This document shows positions 35,806 through 47,480 of a DNA stretch of 64,000 nt, in pieces. The first letter of the stretch is position 1, and each line of letters begins with the position of its first letter. The translations under genes and the position numbers were made by a program. This DNA is from Rugalucina vietnamica (Eukaryota; Mollusca; Bivalvia; Lucinida; Lucinidae). The notes beneath the pieces were generated by a model that was not told where the DNA came from, ran no database searches, and worked only from the letters and a program-made list of their open reading frames with translations. The DNA is taken from positions 37,176,721-37,240,720 of the forward strand of contig OZ024874.1 in the NCBI GenBank assembly GCA_964017185.1. The letters are read 5' to 3'.

Positions 35806-37961
35806 AGGACGGCTACCTAAAAAAGGTTGTTTGTGAAAACAAACCATCTCCGGTGATAGCTTACAACCTTAAACACAAGAAAAAAAGCAAACTAACAATG
35901 AGGACTTTCGTTCCATGCCGTTTATATTAAGAGCTAACGGTTTTCGCTGACGTCAAGCGTAAAGTGGTCAAAACACACAGGCATATGATTACAGCGCCAA
36001 AAGTTATGGTAATTGTTACACAAGTCCATGCCTTTTTATTGTTTTTGAAAACTTTCGAATTCGTTTCATTTTACGCGCAAAAATTAAAGTTTTCTTCATA
36101 AACATTAAAATGACGTAATTACCACAGTTTTCGTGCAATTGAAAGCCAACTGACAGCATTTGCTTGTCTTTTGGTGCAGCTTTCCAGAAATCATGTTAGA
36201 TCGGATGAATGTTTTTCTTCCTCAGAGTATTTATGGTAACGTCTGAAATCATACTGTATGACATAAATCACTGGCGTTGACGTTTCGGTTTTGGTATGAA
36301 AATTAAGGACACTGGTTGCACTTTCTGTTCGAAAATAGTTTTGCAGAATTATCCTGTATTCTAAAAGAAATAATCATCATCGCGGCAAAATTATCGTGAG
36401 GCGTTTTCAAAGTCATTTAGTATAATAATAATAATAATAATAATAATCACAATAATCACAATAATAACTTATAATAATCACGTACCTCGATTAAATCTGT
36501 TTCAATACACTCTTCATATACAGGTGTATGTACATGTATAAACCGATAGAACCACAATTGTAGAGAATCTAAACGTCTTAGCAATTAGCTGGTGTTTTCT
36601 TTCCTGCTGTCCTCAAAACTAAATGCATATTTCTTTTTTTTTATATCAGAGCTTTGCAGCTTCAGCTGAGCCTCAGCACGAAAATGTCATCGGAAATAGC
36701 GCGGAAATAGCGACCAGTTAAGACTTGGAAAATAACATTTGTTAGTCCACCAAAAACCATGGTAAGCACTTTCAGCAGCACAGCTAGTCTGCGAGTCTGT
36801 TGTACACTGTATGATTGTGGGGGGGGGGGGTTTAATACGACGTGGCATTTTATTCCATGTTCACCCAGGATTACCTGTCACAGGGAACTCGGAGGTTCGG
36901 CGAACTCGGAGGTAACCAATGGAAGGCGCCTCAGACTAGGGTCAGTATTTATCCTTTTTATATTCAACTTACGTCCACTTTAGAAAGTTTAACATATCGC
37001 ACATATAAAGTTTAGAAGACGAGGCCCCTGCATGCACCATCAGTTTAAGCTGACACGTCAATTTTCAATCAAAAACAAATAATATAGACTGGAAATTGTA
37101 CGATTGTAAGGCACTTTCAACTCGGACCACTTATTTTTGAGTATTTACGATATTTTAGCATTAAAAAGCTGCAGGTTTCTAAAAAATACAGAGTCTTTAT
37201 GAGCATCATGCAAAATTTTAGCCTCATGTATGTAAAATATCCAGTGTTTTTACCCAGGTAAATGTAGGAGCTGTTACAATTTTGGGTACGGTAATTATCG
37301 TAGGTATGATCTAGATAACTCGGAGTAACGTCAAATTTAGGATATGGGTGAAGTCGGAGGGTCAGTTCATTGAAAATGACTCGTGATTTTGCTTCTGGAA
37401 CAAACTAGACTTTAATTTTATGACATGCAGTCAAGGTAGTATGTGAAGTACCAAATATACATTAATATGTCACTCTAACCTATGTTACTCTAACCTAAAT
37501 GTATGGCATAGACATATTCTTACAGCTGGGGAACTCAAAGTATGGCCAAAATAACACCTAAGTTCTTTCTAATATTGCAAACAATCTATATAAATTCATT
37601 GATGAACTGTTGAATTCTTTGTGAAGTAGTGAAGAGATTACCCTATCAACTTGCTAACATAGAAATAATCTTCCTGACAATTTTCATGTGGTGATTGATT
37701 TATAAAGCCTGTTAGATACACAATTGAAATCAGCAGATTTGGCCACCTTTTGTTGGTTCTGTTCAGGGTTGACCAGAGCAATTTGCAATTGAGGAAAAGT
37801 AGGAAATTTAAGTTTGGCCACCCTAAACAATTTAAAGATTAAGAAGTAATAAAAGAACCATTCAGTTACTTTGGCCATAATTTGTCTTCTTTTGGTGTAA
37901 CATATTTAAGTGTAGAAATATTTGGGATTATTATTATGTCGTCGATTTCATTAAGCATTCT
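35802..37961. other. No gene recognised; one (AAT)n run
   Basis: It contains an (ATA)n run at about 36421-36448 and a G10 tract near 36821. An ATG followed by GTAAGC at 36759-36767 could be read as a start codon next to a splice donor, but there is no supporting exon. Open frames are short and unrecognised. Confidence 0.5.
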
Positions 37962-38694
37962 CACGGGTGGTAATCAGGGGAACTAGCTCCAAAAAGAGTC
38001 AACGAGATTTTGTTCCCTCGACACATCCGGGAACTCACGAGCTAGTCCTCTCGACGGAAAAAAACAGTAAACAAAGGTATGTCTCGGAGCATTTTATCAG
38101 TATTTATTTCTTTATAAGCTGTCTGCTGCAAACTCCGGCAATGGTAGTCTGTGTAGATATGATTTAACTCCACTCGCTGATAGGACTGGTCCTTGGATTA
38201 TGCACGGTGCGAATATGAATGTAAAGAGCGTTGAAGACACGAAATGAAAATATGTCAACACGAAGATTTGGGACCACTATTTTTTTCATTTTTTCGTCAA
38301 ATATATATCCTTCCAATCGCATGAAACATCATCCCTGATAAAACTAAGCCCCTGAAACCATATAAAAGCAAAATAATCCGATGGAAACGTTGTTTTGGGA
38401 GGATATTGACTAAATTACCGTCCGAGCTAGTCCTCTCGACGTGGAGCTAGGTGCCTCGTCAAGAAGATAGCACCCTCGTTGAGGTTTTACTGAGTCAAAA
38501 ATGTCATTTCATGATAGCTGTCGTTCCTGGTTGTAGCACCATAGATAGGAAATGATCATAAATTATATACACAATTAGCATGGGCCATGATGGTATACTA
38601 TTTTTTTAACTTGGACATTATGATCTACAATATAAATATCACGAGAAATGGGATAGTTAACTGCAATTTTACAAATGTTTTACAGAAAACAACA

Positions 38695-38740
38695 CATTAC
38701 GAAAACACGCCTATAATACAGCGATTTGTCATAAGTAAAC
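38695..38740. mobile_element. Truncated hairpin MITE fragment
   Basis: CATTACGAAAACACGCC followed by ATACAGCGATTT matches the left end of the family at 45949 and 48968. It breaks off before the hairpin, shortly before a T tract. Confidence 0.6.
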
Positions 38741-38758
38741 TGAAAATTCGTATTATGT

Positions 38759-38775
38759 TTTTTTTTTTTTTTCTT

Positions 38776-38811
<36 letters not shown>
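38759..38811. repeat. Poly-T tract (with one TCTTTC interruption)
   Basis: About 50 bases of nearly pure T inside the foldback loop. A second tract of 38 T lies at 39196-39233. Confidence 0.95.
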
Positions 38812-38814
<3 letters not shown>

Positions 38815-39193
38815 TCATATGGTGACTCACCCGTTTACCGGTGTATACCGTTTACCGGTGCAATTCATAAAATTGCTGTATTTTATATGTTTCTACGATT
38901 TTTCTTTGCCATTTTTGCAGTTAATGTGCACGATGTGCTGTTTTAATTGGAAATAGTAGAATTAATCGAACTTGCCACGCATTCTTCATAAAAGTATAGC
39001 TTTTATCAAAATAGCGGCTTTTTGCCGTGTCAATTTTGAACCAAAATGACCTTTGACAAGACATGTTTACAAAATGTCAATTATAGTTTATCATGTTTCT
39101 ATGATCATGATTTTAATAAATTCAAAGCTCTAGTTAGAACCGGTTCAATTCTTCATGACAACATATGTATTAAAAGTATACGCCGAATGGGAT

Positions 39194-39195
<2 letters not shown>

Positions 39196-39233
<38 letters not shown>
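39196..39233. repeat. Poly-T tract
   Basis: About 38 T in a row. It creates polyphenylalanine or polylysine frames that are not genes. Confidence 0.95.
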
Positions 39234-40343
39234 CACACTTGTCAAACTGAACGAAATCATTTTGAAAACCCAAAGTGCAAAAATGACGACATTAGAAGTG
39301 TCGCATAAATAAAGAATCAATGAAATTGGGAAATTCAGTTTCTTACGGCTGACTTCAATCTTTGCTGGCATAGTTTCTCATTTACAGAAAACAATGATTC
39401 CGAGCGTCGGACCATCTTCTTTAGCTAGATAGACTAGTTTGTGTCTGATATGGCCTAGAAAATACAATTTTTAGCGACTTTAATGTAAAATCATTTGGAA
39501 ACACCACGGTATAAGAAACACAAAAATGCGAGATAATAGTCGACATAACATTTCCAAATCTGTGATTCAGATTTTGTTTGTGACATAGATGTAGAAACTT
39601 TATGTCTCGAATTATCCCTGTTACAAGGAACAGTCAATTGTACACGTAGCAGTTATCTCAACGAGGGTGCAATCTCCTTGACAAGGCACCTAGCTCCATG
39701 TCGAGAGGACTAGCTCGGACGGTAATTTAGTCAATATCCTCCCAAAACAATGTTTCCACCTGATTATTTTGCTTTTATATGGTTTCAGGGGCTCAGTTTT
39801 ATCAGGGATGATGGCATGCGATTGGACGGATATATTTTTGACGAAATATAAAAAATAGTGGTTCCAAATCTTCGTGTTGACATGTTTTCATTTTTTGTCT
39901 TCAACGCTATTTTACAATCGTATTCGCACCGTGCATTACAAGGACCAATCCTATCAGCGAGTGGAGTTAAATCATATCTACACAGACTACCATTGCCGGA
40001 TTTTGCAGCAGACAGCTTATAAAAAAATAAAATGCTTCGAGACATACCTTTGTTTACTGTTTTTCCGTCGAGAGGACTAGCTCGTGAGTCCCCGGATGTG
40101 TCGAGGGAACAAAATCTCGTTGACCCTTTTTGGAGCTAGTTCCCCTGATTACCACCCGTGATTCTTAATCATTCAATCACTGACCGCTGTGAGCTCAAGC
40201 CTCTCTCAGGGTAACAAGTGGAGCAAGCCAAATTCTGCTTGCGGATATGTCAGGTATTTATTCTGGGGTTCTCCCGTGTTCGCCCAACCTATTGATCTCG
40301 GCATGTCTGAAACAACATTGAAAAGGTGAAAGGGACATCAGAC

Positions 40344-40368
40344 AATAATAATAATAATTATTATTATT
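40344..40368. repeat. (AAT)n/(ATT)n palindrome
   Basis: AATAATAATAAT runs directly into its own complement ATTATTATTATT. Confidence 0.9.
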
Positions 40369-40430
40369 GGGCGACCGCATCAGAAAGCCAACAATTAGCA
40401 TAACTCGCCTGAAAATTGCCAAAATCTGTT

Positions 40431-41120
40431 CGTCTAAATGACATTTCGTCTAATGGACATTTTGTCCAATGGACATTTCGTCTAATACGACATTTCGTCT
40501 AAAATTCGTCTAAAAATGTCTAAAATCGTCTAAAATTCGTCTAAAACTCGTCTAAAACATAAATGATAAGGAAAATATTTTTGAACATTTTATTGGATAT
40601 CGATTTCAAGACATTTAATGGCTCAAGTTGTAGCCAATCCCATAGACAATCCATGTTTTTCATATTTAAATATTTAAAATTGTATAATAAAATTTAACAG
40701 TCAAAGGCAGATAGTATGGGCCATATTGTGCAATTCCATGCATACTGTGCAAGGTCAAATAATAATAATAATAAAAAACATTGTTTAGAATATGTTTAAA
40801 TACTAGGAATGATCTAACAGGACTGAAGGAAAAATATGATTTGCACTAATATCTTTGTAAAAAGAAATGATTTAAACAAATATAGACCTACCACATTGTT
40901 TAATATTGATTTAAAGTGGGGTGCGACATTTGGTCTAAAAAATCTTAATTTTTCTTAACTTTTTTTAGACCAAATGTCGCACTTGCTTGATTCTTTAGAC
41001 GACTTGTCCATTAGACGAAATGTCTTTTAGACAAAATGTCATTTAGACGAATTGTCCATTAGACGAAATGTCCTTTAGACGAAATGGCATTTAGACGAAA
41101 TGGTTTTAGACGAAATGTCC
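40431..41120. mobile_element. Element with tandem TTAGACGAAATGTC units as inverted ends
   Basis: The left ~125 bp consist of repeated CGTCTAAATGACATTT-like units. The right ~140 bp consist of the complementary unit TTAGACGAAATGTC repeated about eight times. The interior is AT-rich and has a perfect 22-bp-stem hairpin (40921-40982) carrying GACATTTGGTCTAAAAAA, a variant of the same motif. No coding region. Confidence 0.85.
40921..40982. repeat. 22-bp-stem hairpin inside the TTAGACGAAAT element
   Basis: GTGCGACATTTGGTCTAAAA and its exact complement are separated by ~18 bases. Confidence 0.9.
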
Positions 41121-41134
41121 TGCACCCCCACAAA

Positions 41135-41530
41135 ACATGCGCGAGTGTCACGCAAGCGTCGTCAGAATTTTCATGTGTCGCGAACTGGTCGCGAAGGTTT
41201 CAAACATGTTTAAAAATTTTATGTGAATTTTTTCGCCAAAATATTTCGCAAGACTGTTGCGCGACTGTCGTGCGACGTTCGTGCGAGTGTCGCGAACCTG
41301 TCGCCGCGAAATTTTGGCGAATTAACAATGCGAAATTTTGGCGACACTCGTACGAATGTCGTGCGAGTGTCGTTCGTGACGGTCGCGCGACCGGCTTGAG
41401 AAAACATGCGATCCCCTCGCGACTATCTGGCGAGAAAATAAAACTAAACGATATTCGTACGAATGTCGCGCGACTGTCGTACGAATGAAAATGAAAATTA
41501 GCTACATTCGTGGGAAAGTCGTGAGACACT
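41135..41530. repeat. CpG-dense TCG/CGA degenerate tandem repeat
   Basis: About 400 bp built from overlapping TCGTGCGAGTGTCG, TCGCGAACTGGTCGCGA and GCGAAATTTTGGCGA blocks, with dozens of CG dinucleotides in AT-rich surroundings. Arginine/serine-rich frames on both strands (longest 134 codons) are repeat translations. Confidence 0.85.
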
Positions 41531-41544
41531 CTCACTTAAACCAG

Positions 41545-41740
41545 GTTTAACAACTGTTATCATAGGTTTTGTAGTTAAACCTAGTATATGTCCGTTAAAC
41601 CTGGTTTATGTAATGAAACTTAGGATAACGATCGAGAAACCTAGTATATGTCCGTTAAACCTGGTTTATGTGCGATAAACCTGGTTTATGTAATACATAA
41701 ACCTGGTTTAACGGACATATCCTAGGTTTCTCGAATCATA
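41545..41740. repeat. AAACCTGGTTTATGT repeats with a 39-bp-stem hairpin
   Basis: Direct copies of TATGTCCGTTAAACCTGGTT near 41585 and 41647, and one inverted copy (41695-41733), form a hairpin with stem 41631-41671. The block GAAACCTAGTATATGTCC is part of the stem. Confidence 0.85.
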
Positions 41741-42650
41741 GTGTGCATTTGGTTTGATTGTATTGTCCCTAAAGCTTTCGAAAGCACTCAATAATTTAAA
41801 AACATTTGTAAGCTATAAGCAGGTCTCAGAATTTCAGAAATAGGGATCGCCTTAGAACTTGCAATATCTCTTCAGTTACAAGTGAAAGTGTTCTAGTTTT
41901 GGTATTGAAGGACCATTGACTCTTTCCTGTAATATATGCCTTGGTTTCGAAAGCCCAACACTCCATTTTAAAGCAATTTCTACGACAACCTTGCATTGAG
42001 GACGGTAGTATGATATCTTAAGAACGGATAAATTCTATAATGTGTGAAGCATTCCTCCACATACTGTAGATGGCTAGCGAAGCGGAGGTAGGGGTCAAAA
42101 ATTTGAAAATATAAATTGGAATTAAACCTTTTTTTTTGCTGCATATCTGTATTCAGTTCCAAAATTGTTGTAATTTTTAAACATGTAGGCCAGTGTCAAG
42201 GGACACCCTAAAATTCATCTCAAAAGTTTGATGCTTAATAACAGACAATATGTTCATAAATTATTTTGGGAGTTACCTGTATATCATTGCTAACAATGAT
42301 AAGTATATTGAGCAAAGGCTTGAAAAAATCTGTCATTAGTTTCCAAAGTTATATAGCCAAAGAACATGGCAAAATACTTCACAAATCGGGGTTTAAAACA
42401 CAGAGGAAGCATAATATGTCCATGCCATTGGCGACTACCACACAGCTGATCTGTACTTTAAGTTTGGTACACGTATATGCAAAACACATTTTCTCAAGGA
42501 TGCCTCAATTACTGTATGATTTTTGCAAACATAAAATGACACCAGAATTTATTTGCAAGTCTGGAATGAATGCACGCATGCCACCATGCCTTCTGTTGTT
42601 AAAATGTTCCTACACTGATCTTTTTTTTCCAATGTTAAAACTATGGCATA
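41741..42650. other. No gene recognised
   Basis: A 136-codon frame at 42266-42676 was inspected; it shows no family motif and runs into the neighbouring MITE. Confidence 0.5.
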
Positions 42651-42838
42651 ATGCGCGGATCCAGAAATTTTCATGAGAGGGGGTCCAACGAAAATGGTAA
42701 TTTTTGGTCACAGACGACGGGGGGGGGGGGGGGGGGCAAGCCCCCAAATATCCCGAAATTACCTTCTTTTAGGTAAAATTTTCAAATTCCAGGGGGGGGG
42801 GTCCGGACCCCCGGTCCCCCCCCCCTCTGGATCCGATC
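42651..42838. mobile_element. GGATCCAGA-ended MITE with 8-bp target duplication
   Basis: ATGGCATA occurs directly on both sides (42643-42650 and 42839-42846). The ends carry CGGATCCAGA and its complement TCTGGATCCG. The interior has long G and C tracts (about 17 G from 42720). An 8-bp duplication fits hAT-type or a few other superfamilies. Non-coding. The copy at 17040 shares the left end. Confidence 0.85.
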
Positions 42839-42846
42839 ATGGCATA

Positions 42847-43869
42847 GACACCTGGTATACATGTACCCGTTTAGCTATAACACACCCTGCTATCTCTTTA
42901 ATGGAATGTATGGAGAAAGAAGTACATCAGTGAAATATTGTTGGTCTAAATGAGTCAAGACATACTGTAAAGAGTAAACCAAGATGATACCACTTAAGTA
43001 TTTGACTAGATTTACAGACCTTAATTCCCTGTAAATCATAGCTTAAGAAATTTAATAAAGCAAATGCCTGGAGTAGTCAAAATCTTCATGTCATGATGCT
43101 GACACCAAAATGCTTAAAGATCATCCATGACACAATTTTAATACTGACAACTTTCCAATGTATAGTCTAAGTGCATTGAGTGACAAATGCCCATTATCCG
43201 TTAATCAAGACAGATCTCTTCACGATGAAAAAAAAAAAAATAAAAATAAAAATAAAAATAAATAAATAAATAAAAAACATGATTTTTTACCAACTTTTTT
43301 TTCGCATAAAATGTTCTCCTGAGCACTGTGAGTATGAAACTGAAAACTGCTTTTGAATACGCACCCTGGTTTGCTCAAAACAGCTTTTTAAAATGTGTTG
43401 TTTAATGTTTTAATCACATAATGCAAATTTCCATTAAGAAAATGTCCAGTCCAATGACACATGTTTTGAAACGCTGTAAAATCTAAACCAATGCCCGAAG
43501 CTCAAATCGGTTTTCTGTTCCAAACTCGCGGCCTAAAGGGCAACGTTTTAAGCAAAAAAATCGTTTTGGTAAAAAGTCGTGTTTTTAACCAAATATCACA
43601 GATTTCTGAAATTTTCCATTTTAGTGCATTTTAGACACAAACGTATCGACATTTCAGTCCATCAGTCGAACAATTGAAACTGAATTGCCTTGCGCAAATG
43701 CAAATACGTATTGGCCGACATCAGATACATGATACTATTTTTTAATTATTATTGTTTTAATTATTTTACTTTTAATGTTTGAAAAAGAGGTCACTGCTAC
43801 ATCCAAGTCGCTTTTGAAACTTTTTGTAGAGTTGCTGAGATATAATGACCATCACAATTTTACAATGAA
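42847..43869. other. No gene recognised; A-rich (AAAAT)n run
   Basis: An A/AAAT simple-sequence run lies at 43227-43276. The rest is AT-rich with no recognised features. Confidence 0.5.
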
Positions 43870-43889
43870 TGGCACCGGCATTCTGATTT

Positions 43890-43975
43890 AGCGCCAGCAT
43901 CAGCAGCAGTAGCAGTAGTAATAGTAAGGTGGGCATGGCTTCCATAGTAGTAGTAGTACTAGTAGCAGTAGTATC
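43890..43975. repeat. (CAG/TAG)n trinucleotide stretch
   Basis: Imperfect CAGCAGTAG and TAGTAGTAG triplets over ~85 bp. Confidence 0.85.
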
Positions 43976-43999
43976 AACAAGAGCGCAAAACCGAGTGTA

Positions 44000-45004
44000 A
44001 CATCTGGCACATGTACATGTAGTTTCTTGCAACCTATTTTGCACCAAACTTCAAGCCGCGGTGTTCCACTTCCGGACGAAAGTCATCTCAATATTGGAGA
44101 GCGACGGAGGTGTTGGCACTGTTGGGGCACTGTTGGGGAGTTTGATTTTTGCACATCATCATAACATGCTGCATATCGTAATAGTACGAGTAAGTTCTAA
44201 AAAGGAAACAAAACAAGACAGAAAACAATAACCTTTTGAAATGAAAGTTAAGTTAATAGTGTTTCAAATGAAAGTTGTCACTTTTCAAAATAAAGTGACG
44301 TTAGTTGACCGTAAAGTTACGATACTGTTAAGTTGTCACTGCAACTTAAGGTCATTTCCAGTTAGTCACATTAATCCCTGAGAGATGCTTAAGTTGGTCG
44401 TAAGATGATCTTAAGGTTTAAGGTGGCTTTGAGTTACCAACCCAAGAATTCTATGGTGACTTGGTTTACTAATTTAAGAAACTTATAGGAAGGAATGATT
44501 TTTCATTTCAGTTCAGATAAAAAAAATCATTATACGTATAGGATATAACTTTAAAGGTTATGCGACAGTCTCCATGCTAAGTTTTTAACCCAAATATGGG
44601 TTGATAACTATGCTGCCTTCTTTAATTGAACACCCGTGGGTCGGGCGTCAGACTATGATGCCCCGACATAAAGCTATTCATTTTAGTTGGTTGGGGCCGA
44701 AGCTTCTTGTCTGTTGCTTGACCCACCGGGGTTCAACTGGTGTTTTTCTTTTGCTCTGGATTTCAGTAAGTTATTCGGCGCCCAGGGATCTCCATCGTCG
44801 GGCAACTTATTGAATCTGTGAGTCCTCGTTTTTGATTCATCATGGTGGTTGTCATGATTTATTTGTTTGTCCCTTGATGATTCATTGACTAGTTATCGAG
44901 GACCGAACAACTAACTAAATGTTGTGGACCACTGCAGAAGCTGAGGGTGAGGTTATGGCCATGTAAAATCAATTTAAGCCGGCTAGTAATTTTATATTAA
45001 TGAT
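44000..45004. other. No gene recognised
   Basis: The stretch 44215-44450 has several AAGTTAAGTT, GTTGTCAC and CTTAAG blocks of a possible old SINE. GGGTCGGGCGTC and surroundings (44640-44830) have an unrecognised 70-codon frame. Confidence 0.4.
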
Positions 45005-45290
45005 CGTTCCAAGGCGATACTTCTGTGGTAGTTCTTGGTGTTAATTTTTGTGCTGTTAGCACCTTGTGTTTGTTTTCATATTTTTGGTTATGTTTGAGTA
45101 ACTGAGTGGCCACCATTTTTATTGGGAAAAATAACTGCCCCTTTGGCTTACTACATGTATATGTTTTCTTAATATAAGTACCTGATTGTTAATTAAGTTT
45201 TTTCCCACTACGGTTTTTGGAGTGGGATTTTTTTTCTGATTCTCTCTGATTGTGCCGTTTCCTGATCATTGCCTACTTTTACTTTTTCAT
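45005..45290. repeat. Dispersed repeat family, copy 3
   Basis: Diverged copy of 8060-8355 outside the palindrome. Landmarks are GGCGATACTTCTGTGG, GTAACTGAGTGGCC, GGTTTTTGGAGTGGGA and TTTCCTGATCATTGCC. Confidence 0.8.
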
Positions 45291-45504
45291 CGAATAATAT
45301 GAACGGACGGCTTCGAAGTTATTAGCATTTGGTTAGTGATGCGTAATTTTTGTGTGCCAGTATAAATAACGATGACACTAAAAATAAACAGAAACTCAGC
45401 AAGAGAAACTCAGCAACCGCCTTCCATGGAAGTAAAACTGAGAGTTTCTTCTTGCTGAAGAGCTGTACTAAAAGAAGTAGGGCCCTACCCGGGGTTTGGG
45501 AGAA

Positions 45505-45560
45505 AAAAAAATAAAAAAAATAAAAAATAAATAAATAAATAAATAAAAATAAAAAAATAG
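45505..45560. repeat. (AAAT)n simple sequence
   Basis: About 55 bp of AAAT/AAATA repeats. Confidence 0.95.
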
Positions 45561-45948
45561 AGAGCTTGAGAGAAAGGTAATCTTATTGCAGAAAGCTAAG
45601 GCCTACCCCGTAGGTCTAAGGGTCTAAGGTGTATTTAGTGTCGTCCACGTGATATGCTTGTCTCGTGGCTGGGAACAGCACAGTTATGAATCCGAACAAC
45701 AAACGGCCATTTAAGGCAATTTATGCGCCTCTAACTGACTATAATAGAGATTGTTATTTATGCTCAAACACGCAAGTACAAAAACATGCGATTCCATGAT
45801 TCTTAATTTGGGCGCATCATGGTAAAATCTCACGTCTGCAAACAGTCTCACAGTTAATCAGTCTTTTGTACCGCTATATATGTTATTAGGACTCATCTAC
45901 ATGTAATCCAAATTCGAAGTTGCAAGCCCTTTTCAGTAGTTCAGACCA

Positions 45949-46220
45949 CATTACGAAAACTTGCCCATGTAACATGCAGAGAATTTTTTAGCTGTAAAAT
46001 AAAAAAAAAAAATCATTAAAAAAAGTTTGATATTTTCCTTTTTAGCTCAAAACATATATTGTGGGTACACGTTAGAACCGTCTTGCCGAGGCGGTTCTAA
46101 CGAGTACCCACAATCTATGTTTTGGAAAAAAAGATAAGAAAAATAGGTATAGCCCTGCAAAGTGTTTCTATATATTGGGGTTCAAGGGGGTATACATTTC
46201 ATAGACATGTTTTCCTAATG
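45949..46220. mobile_element. Hairpin MITE, copy B
   Basis: It begins CATTACGAAAACTTGCCC and ends ATGTTTTCCTAATG. The hairpin core from ATTGTGGGTACACGTTAG (46058) to ACGAGTACCCACAAT (46114) is nearly perfect, flanked by GCTCAAAACAT and ATGTTTTGG. Non-coding. Confidence 0.88.
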
Positions 46221-46439
46221 GAACTGTAAGCAGCATGGAGATAAATGTTCTTCGGACGCAGGTGATTTGGCAAATTACTGTTGTTTGAAAAAACATGGTT
46301 TCTCATTTTGCTATTTACAAAATGGAGATCGTACCTAATTATATATAGTTAAGGCAATTAGAAATATTCGTAGAAGGCTGGGAGCAGCATGAACGTAAAT
46401 GAAAGCCGATCATCAGTCCATTTTACTAATTATACTTAA
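46221..46439. other. No feature recognised
   Basis: Short AT-rich stretch between two repeats. Confidence 0.5.
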
Positions 46440-47480
46440 GGAATTAAGATACGCAACACACTAAATTCAACTTTTACGTATGTATTTGGCATTTTGATAA
46501 AATCCTTTTATGGAATGACCTACTGACTGCTTTTTGCACGTGATGAAATGAGAAAACGTCATTTTATTGACAAAATTATTGACAAAACGTCGAAAACTAT
46601 GAAAAACGCAAATTGTGACGTAAACGTCGGGGCGGAGGGGAAGATGACAAATTCTTTGCATGTGGGTTACGTGACGTCGACTTGATAATGTGCAATAAAG
46701 ACTAGGATCATTGTATACTTAGGTGCGGTCCTATGTTGCGTTAAATGTTGTTAACGTAATGCTGAGATTTACAATAACGAAAAATGAGTAATTAACGTCA
46801 TTTAAATTATTCGATTTTGGCTATTTGTACCTAAACGGTATATATCGAACAAACATACGACACGACGTGCTTTTAAATCAACCGTGACGTCACAGGTACC
46901 GTAGTAATGGATCATCGAAGCGTTTGTTTTGACGTTCGTTAAAACAGAATATCACGTTATGTAAAGAAGCGAAACGGATTATATGCTTTGAGTAACATTC
47001 GATTTACGCACTGTAATCAAACATTTGGCAATTGATCATTTTTTAAATCAGAAAATTGGAAAACATAATGAGAGTCTTTAAAATGCAGGATGTTGGTTTT
47101 TGACGTTATAATGGATGTTCTATGAACGTCTGAAGTACAAAGGTCATAATGTTTACGTAAATGATCATTGTATTGAATATAATGCATGCCGAAGGAAATT
47201 TTAATGGCTTTTGACTCATTTTTTCGATTGAGGTTGGTGACGTTAAACGTCCCATAATATACCAAATTGTAACCAACTGATCAATGATTACATCTGCAAT
47301 CACTTTTAGGGGTTTTGGAAACAAAATATTGGATTTGATTTCAAATTTGACATTTTACTGATCATGGTTACAGGGCCCGGTGTGCTACTGTAGTCACGCA
47401 TACGCCATTAAGCATACGAAACCGACATTGTGACTCAACCTCTTGCAATTTGACGTTTAGATATTGTTTTCATATAAGAA
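46440..47480 (+). repeat. Old ACGT-rich repeat, left copy
   Basis: This aligns, at moderate identity, with the reverse complement of 51300-53120. Corresponding blocks: GATGAAATGAGAAAACGT (46543) with 53100; TTGTGACGTAAACGT (46613) with 53030; ACGTGACGTCGACTTGATAA (46670) with 52975; TTTAAATTATTCGA (46800) with 52130; TTGGTGACGTTAAACGTCCC (47235) with 51520; CAAATTTGAC (47342) with 51420. It is rich in TGACGT. No coding frame is conserved between copies. Confidence 0.8.

Larger units (their letters stand above)
37962..40160. mobile_element. 2.2-kb foldback element, CAC...GTG ends, 5-bp target duplication
   Basis: The left arm (37962-38483) and right arm (39657-40160) are inverted copies of ~510 bp with scattered differences. 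The ends are CACGGGTGGTAATCAGGGGA and its complement. ATTCT flanks both ends directly (37957-37961 and 40161-40165). Each arm contains GAGCTAGTCCTCTCGACG twice (38039 and 38424 in the left arm). The 1.17-kb loop holds two poly-T tracts and a truncated hairpin MITE. No transposase is visible. CAC-starting ends with 5-bp duplications are also a property of Transib elements, an inference only. Confidence 0.88.

Noticed and set aside
36759-36983. ATG next to a splice-donor-like GTAAGC as a first exon
   Set aside because: The donor match alone is weak, the frame runs through a G10 tract, and no downstream exon was recognised.
41084-41488. A 134-codon Arg/Ser-rich frame
   Set aside because: It is a translation of the CpG-dense TCG/CGA repeat, with comparable frames on the opposite strand.
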